Assembly (NCBI GenBank): GCA_030428695.1
Contig: JAUIEM010000399.1
Location: 1-9,207, forward strand
Direction of reading: 5' to 3'
Origin: a bacterium
Lineage (GTDB): Bacteria > Planctomycetota > J058 > JAJDCP01
Length of the DNA: 9,207 nucleotides
Shown: in pieces, positions 6,275 through 9,207 of the stretch
How the letters are laid out: the number at the start of each line of letters is the position of its first letter
Position numbering within the stretch: the stretch's first letter is position 1
Made by a program: the position numbers and the translations under genes
Notes under the pieces: generated by a model
Databases searched by the model: none
Seen by the model: the letters and a program-made list of their open reading frames with translations, nothing else
What the model was told of the DNA's origin: nothing

Positions 6275-9207
6275 TCACTCGAGCCCCGGCAGCCGATCCC
6301 GCGCCCAGCGGAAGGCGAGCCCGCGCCGGAAGTCGTGCTCCAGGCAGCCCCGGTACAGCTCCCGGGCGCGCGCGAGCTCGCCCTGCCGCTCGGCTCGCAG
6401 CCCCGCGTAGGCCCAGGCCATCGAGAGCGCGAAGTCGGCCGGATGTTGTGGATCGTTCCGGGCCGCGTCGAACAGGGCCGGTTCGTCGATCTGGCCGAGG
6501 AAGAAGCGCGCCAGGGCCCCCTCGAAGCCGGCATCGTCGCCGTGCGTGGCGAGGCGCTCGGTCCCGCCCCCGAAGGCCGCCAGCCATACGGCGCTGTACG
6601 GCCCCTCGAAGATGCGGTCGGTGGCCTGCAGATCGGCGAGCGCCCCCGGCTCGCCCCGGAGCACCCGGCACATCCCGCGCTCCCAGTGCACCCAGCCCTG
6701 CTCCGGGCGCAGGTCGAGCGAGCGGGTGTAGGCCGCGATCGCCTCCGGCAGGGCGCCGACATCGCGCAGGGCGTCGCCGTGGCGGTACAGGACATCCGGG
6801 TCGTCGGGCAGCAGCGCGAGGGCCTCGCCGGTCTCCGCGACCGCCCGGGCGTACTCCCCGAAGCTGGCCCTCCGGCCCGCCGCCCGGATCAGGCAGGCGG
6901 CGAGCAGGCCCCCGAGCTGGGGCTGCTCGGGAAGTTGTTCCGCCAGCGGCCGGGCCAGGCGCAGCGCGGCCTCGCACTCGTCGAGCGCGGCGCGGTAGTC
7001 GCCGCCGGCCGCGTGCTCGTCGGCCTGCTGCAGCCGCTCGATCACGCGTGGGGCGAGGCGGTTGACGATCACGTGCAGCTCGCGCAGGCCGTCCCCGCTC
7101 GAGTTGTGGACCCGCGCCTGGCAGCGGAAGGCGGCGAGCAGCTCGCCGTCGAGCGCGCTGCCGGTGGCGACGCGGGCGGCCTGGAAGTGGGCCCGGGCGA
7201 GGTCGGCCCACCACAGCGCGTCGCCCGGCTCCTCGGCGAGCACGGCTGCGAGCAGGGCGGTGCCGCGGCGGTAGGCGGCGAGGGCTCCGGTGCCGTCGTC
7301 GAGGGCCGCGTGGGTGTCTCCGAGCCGGAAGTCGACCAGCGCCAGCTCGCGTCGCGCGGCGAGGTCGGTGGTGTCGGCCGCGACGAGGCCTTCGCGCAAG
7401 CTGCGCAGCCGGGTCAGGGTGGCGAGGGCGGCATCGAGCTCGCCGAGGGCGTGGTGGCTCACCCCGAGGCCGTACAGCGCGTCGACGTGGGCCTCGATAC
7501 GCAGGGCCGGCTCCTGCTCGGCGAGCGTGAGAGCCGCGTGGAAGTGCCCTTCGGCCCGCGCCGGCTCGTCACGCTCGATCGCGATCACCCCTCGCAGGTG
7601 CAGGAGCCGCACGTGTTGCGCCCGCAGCGGCGCGTTGCGCTGGTGGCGCAGGCGGGCCGCCTCCGCCAGGCCGCAGCCTTCGGCCACCAGGCTGTCGGCT
7701 TCGGCCAGGCGGGCGTCGCGCACCAGCCCGCGGGCGACCTCGAACAGCGCCGCGTGCAGGTGCAGGGCCCTGCGCAGCTCGCCCGGCGAGTCCCCGGCCG
7801 CGCTCCGCGCCAGGGCGAGGGCCTCCTGCAGCTCCCGCCTTCCCCCCTGGAGGTCGCCCTGCCGGTAGCGGAGTCGGCCGCGTTGGAGCAGGGTCGCGGC
7901 GAGCTCCAGGCGGGCGACGAAGTGGGTCGTGTCGCGTTCGTAGGCCGCGCGCACCAGCGCGAGCCCTTCCGCCACCAGGCTGTCGGCCTCGGCGACGGCC
8001 CCCCGCTCGGCGATGACGCGCCCGAGCTCCCGCAACGCCGACCCGTGGTCGAACTCGCGGAGCGGCGTGGAGACAGACGGACGGCTGAGCGCGCGGGTCA
8101 GGGCGGCGGCCTCGCGCAGGTCGGCCTCCGCGCTCTTCCCGTCCTCCTCCCTCTCGGCGACCTCGGCCCGGCAGGAGAGAGCGGCGGCGAGCATCCGCTC
8201 CCCGCGGCGCTGGAAGCTCGGATGCAGCCCCTCGCGTGCCACGTGGCAGGCTCTGTCCGCCCACCTGCGCGCGGCGGCGACCTGTCCCTGGCGCAGGGAG
8301 AAGCGGGCGAGGTCGACCAGCGCGTCGCACAGATCCGAGACCGCTCCGGGGCGGCCCGGATGCCGCACGAGCAGGGCGTCGGCGTGGACGAGCGCGAGCT
8401 CGTAGCTGTCCGCCGCGTCTGCCCCCTGGCCGATCAGCTCCTGGCTCCAGGCCTGCTGTCGCAGCACCCGCACGAGGCGCCGGCGCGGCTCGGAGGCTCC
8501 GGGGTCGAGGCGCAGCAGACGCTCGCAACAGGCGAGCAGGCTCGCGCGAAGCGCGGTGGCGCGCTCTTCTTCCCCGCTCTGCAGGAAGTGCTCTCCGAGG
8601 AAGTAGAGCGCGCGCTCGCGGGCCAGCAGCGCGGGCAGCTCGGGGACACCCGCGGCTTCGGCGGCCTCGACCGTCGACACTGCCTCCTCGAGCAGGGCCT
8701 GGGCCTCGTGCGGAAGGGACCGGAGCAGGCCCCGGAGCCTTCCGGCGTCGACGAGCACCCCGCTCAGGCCCAGGAGCTCTGCCGGGCTCCGGGCCGCGTC
8801 GCGGTACAGCGCGATCGCCTCGACGAAGGCCTGCTCGGCCTCGGCGGGCTGCCCGGTCTCCGTGCAGGCGAGCGCCCGCAGCCGCAGGAGCTCCGCGAGC
8901 TCGAACCGGGTGTCCGGGTCCGTGGCGGGACGGAGCGCGGCGATGGCCGGCTCGAGCGTGGCGAGCGCGCGCCGCGGCTGATGGTCGACGAACAGGTCGA
9001 TGCGGGCGAGCTGGTAGCGCGCGGTGCGCTGCCAGCGAGCGGCGACCTCGTGCGGGAGGCCGCCGGCGACCAGGTGCTCCCAGCCGTTGTCTACACGGCC
9101 GAGGAGCTGCTCGGCCGCGCGGCTGGTCTCGCCGGTCGCGTCCTTCTGGAACATGCCGAGGGCCGCTTCGTTGATCTCCCCGAGCACGTCGACCGCGATG
9201 TCGCGCG
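6275..9207 (-). CDS. Large TPR-repeat protein, C-terminal part (5' truncated by window edge); possible C-terminus of a Ser/Thr kinase-TPR protein
   Basis: The frame is open from the right window edge to TGA at 6277-6275, giving 976 visible residues. A GTG at 9187 is internal, as coding sequence continues above it (RDIAVDVLGEINEAAL). Almost the whole protein is Ala/Leu/Arg/Glu-rich antiparallel helices of TPR type. Clear units include about 100-140 (LRALACTETGQPAEAEQAF), about 579-672 (LYGLGVSHHALGELDAAL, then FRLGDTHAALDDGTGALAAY) and about 803-860 (LYRHGDALRDVGALPEAIAA, then WVHWERGMCRVLRGEPGA). Spacings between units are irregular, so many repeats are degenerate. No membrane segment or enzyme motif is visible. 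TPR arrays mediate protein-protein binding. In Planctomycetota and Myxococcota similar arrays often follow an N-terminal Ser/Thr kinase; that is only an inference, because the N-terminus is missing. A SARP/LuxR-type regulator or plain scaffold would also fit. The tricorn gene follows 67 nt downstream on the same strand, so the two may be co-transcribed. Confidence 0.85.
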   Translation of the reverse strand, partial: RDIAVDVLGEINEAALGMFQKDATGETSRAAEQLLGRVDNGWEHLVAGGLPHEVAARWQRTARYQLARIDLFVDHQPRRALATLEPAIAALRPATDPDTRFELAELLRLRALACTETGQPAEAEQAFVEAIALYRDAARSPAELLGLSGVLVDAGRLRGLLRSLPHEAQALLEEAVSTVEAAEAAGVPELPALLARERALYFLGEHFLQSGEEERATALRASLLACCERLLRLDPGASEPRRRLVRVLRQQAWSQELIGQGADAADSYELALVHADALLVRHPGRPGAVSDLCDALVDLARFSLRQGQVAAARRWADRACHVAREGLHPSFQRRGERMLAAALSCRAEVAEREEDGKSAEADLREAAALTRALSRPSVSTPLREFDHGSALRELGRVIAERGAVAEADSLVAEGLALVRAAYERDTTHFVARLELAATLLQRGRLRYRQGDLQGGRRELQEALALARSAAGDSPGELRRALHLHAALFEVARGLVRDARLAEADSLVAEGCGLAEAARLRHQRNAPLRAQHVRLLHLRGVIAIERDEPARAEGHFHAALTLAEQEPALRIEAHVDALYGLGVSHHALGELDAALATLTRLRSLREGLVAADTTDLAARRELALVDFRLGDTHAALDDGTGALAAYRRGTALLAAVLAEEPGDALWWADLARAHFQAARVATGSALDGELLAAFRCQARVHNSSGDGLRELHVIVNRLAPRVIERLQQADEHAAGGDYRAALDECEAALRLARPLAEQLPEQPQLGGLLAACLIRAAGRRASFGEYARAVAETGEALALLPDDPDVLYRHGDALRDVGALPEAIAAYTRSLDLRPEQGWVHWERGMCRVLRGEPGALADLQATDRIFEGPYSAVWLAAFGGGTERLATHGDDAGFEGALARFFLGQIDEPALFDAARNDPQHPADFALSMAWAYAGLRAERQGELARARELYRGCLEHDFRRGLAFRWARDRLPGLE
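7683..7987 (-). repeat. Internal direct repeat in the TPR gene (17-bp identical ends, 288-bp period)
   Basis: The 17-mer GCCACCAGGCTGTCGGC occurs at 7683-7699 and 7971-7987. The distance of 288 bp is exactly 96 codons. It encodes ADSLVA within the repeated peptide AEADSLVAEG at visible residues near 407 and 503 of the TPR protein. This suggests that a block of several helices was duplicated in frame and then diverged, as the sequence between the copies is only loosely similar. Confidence 0.6.

Noticed and set aside
6208..6795. Upstream extension of the tricorn reading frame
   Set aside because: The extension overlaps the TPR gene in another frame, is low-complexity Arg/Ser/Pro/Ala sequence, and would bury the signal peptide. 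The GTG at 6207 has a good Shine-Dalgarno.
2824..7065. 1413-residue open frame on the plus strand opposite the tricorn and TPR genes
   Set aside because: It is antisense to two genes with clear homology. Its translation is rich in Ala, Gly, Val, Asp, Arg and Pro without recognisable motifs, and it begins inside the tricorn gene. Long antisense frames are expected at this GC content.
7569..8528. 319-residue minus-strand ORF inside the TPR gene
   Set aside because: It is a same-strand shadow in another frame, dominated by Arg, Pro, Gly and Ala, while the TPR frame has clear repeats throughout.

Overview
The window is very GC-rich (about 70% by eye), with a strong G/C preference at codon third positions and densely packed genes. 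No rRNA, tRNA, CRISPR array, insertion sequence or phage gene was seen. A signal-peptide-bearing tricorn protease, a racemase-type CaiB/BaiF protein and a giant TPR protein suggest a free-living, high-GC uncultured bacterium, for example of the Planctomycetota, Myxococcota, Gemmatimonadota or Krumholzibacteriota/Eisenbacteria type. The phylum cannot be fixed from this sequence alone.

Layout. (1) Positions 2-1285, plus strand: C-terminal part of an M3-family (oligoendopeptidase F-like) zinc peptidase, cut by the left window edge. (2) Positions 1291-2445, plus strand: a complete 384-residue family III CoA-transferase-fold protein with the His/Asp/Glu set of alpha-methylacyl-CoA racemases. It starts 5 nt after the peptidase stop, so the two are probably co-transcribed. 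(3) Positions 2446-2640: a 195-bp intergenic region between convergent genes, with two weak hairpins and a short tandem repeat of CCTTGGCK. (4) Positions 2641-6207, minus strand: a complete 1188-residue tricorn-type S41 protease with a signal peptide and an inserted beta-rich domain of about 95 residues between acidic linkers. (5) Positions 6275-9207, minus strand: the C-terminal 976 residues of a TPR-repeat protein cut by the right window edge. It lies 67 nt upstream of the tricorn gene on the same strand.

Functional reading. The two plus-strand genes pair an intracellular oligopeptidase with an acyl-CoA epimerase or CoA-transferase, which fits peptide and branched-chain or fatty-acid catabolism, although the pairing may only reflect operon packing. 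The tricorn protease is predicted to act outside the cytoplasm and would produce short peptides; the M3 enzyme could hydrolyse such peptides after uptake, but nothing in the window shows that the two work together. The TPR protein is a scaffold or regulator whose N-terminal part, possibly a Ser/Thr kinase, is outside the window.

This is mostly an ordinary chromosomal housekeeping or accessory region. I found no convincing new multi-gene system. The most unusual items are the domain inserted in the tricorn protease and the periodic repeat between the convergent genes.
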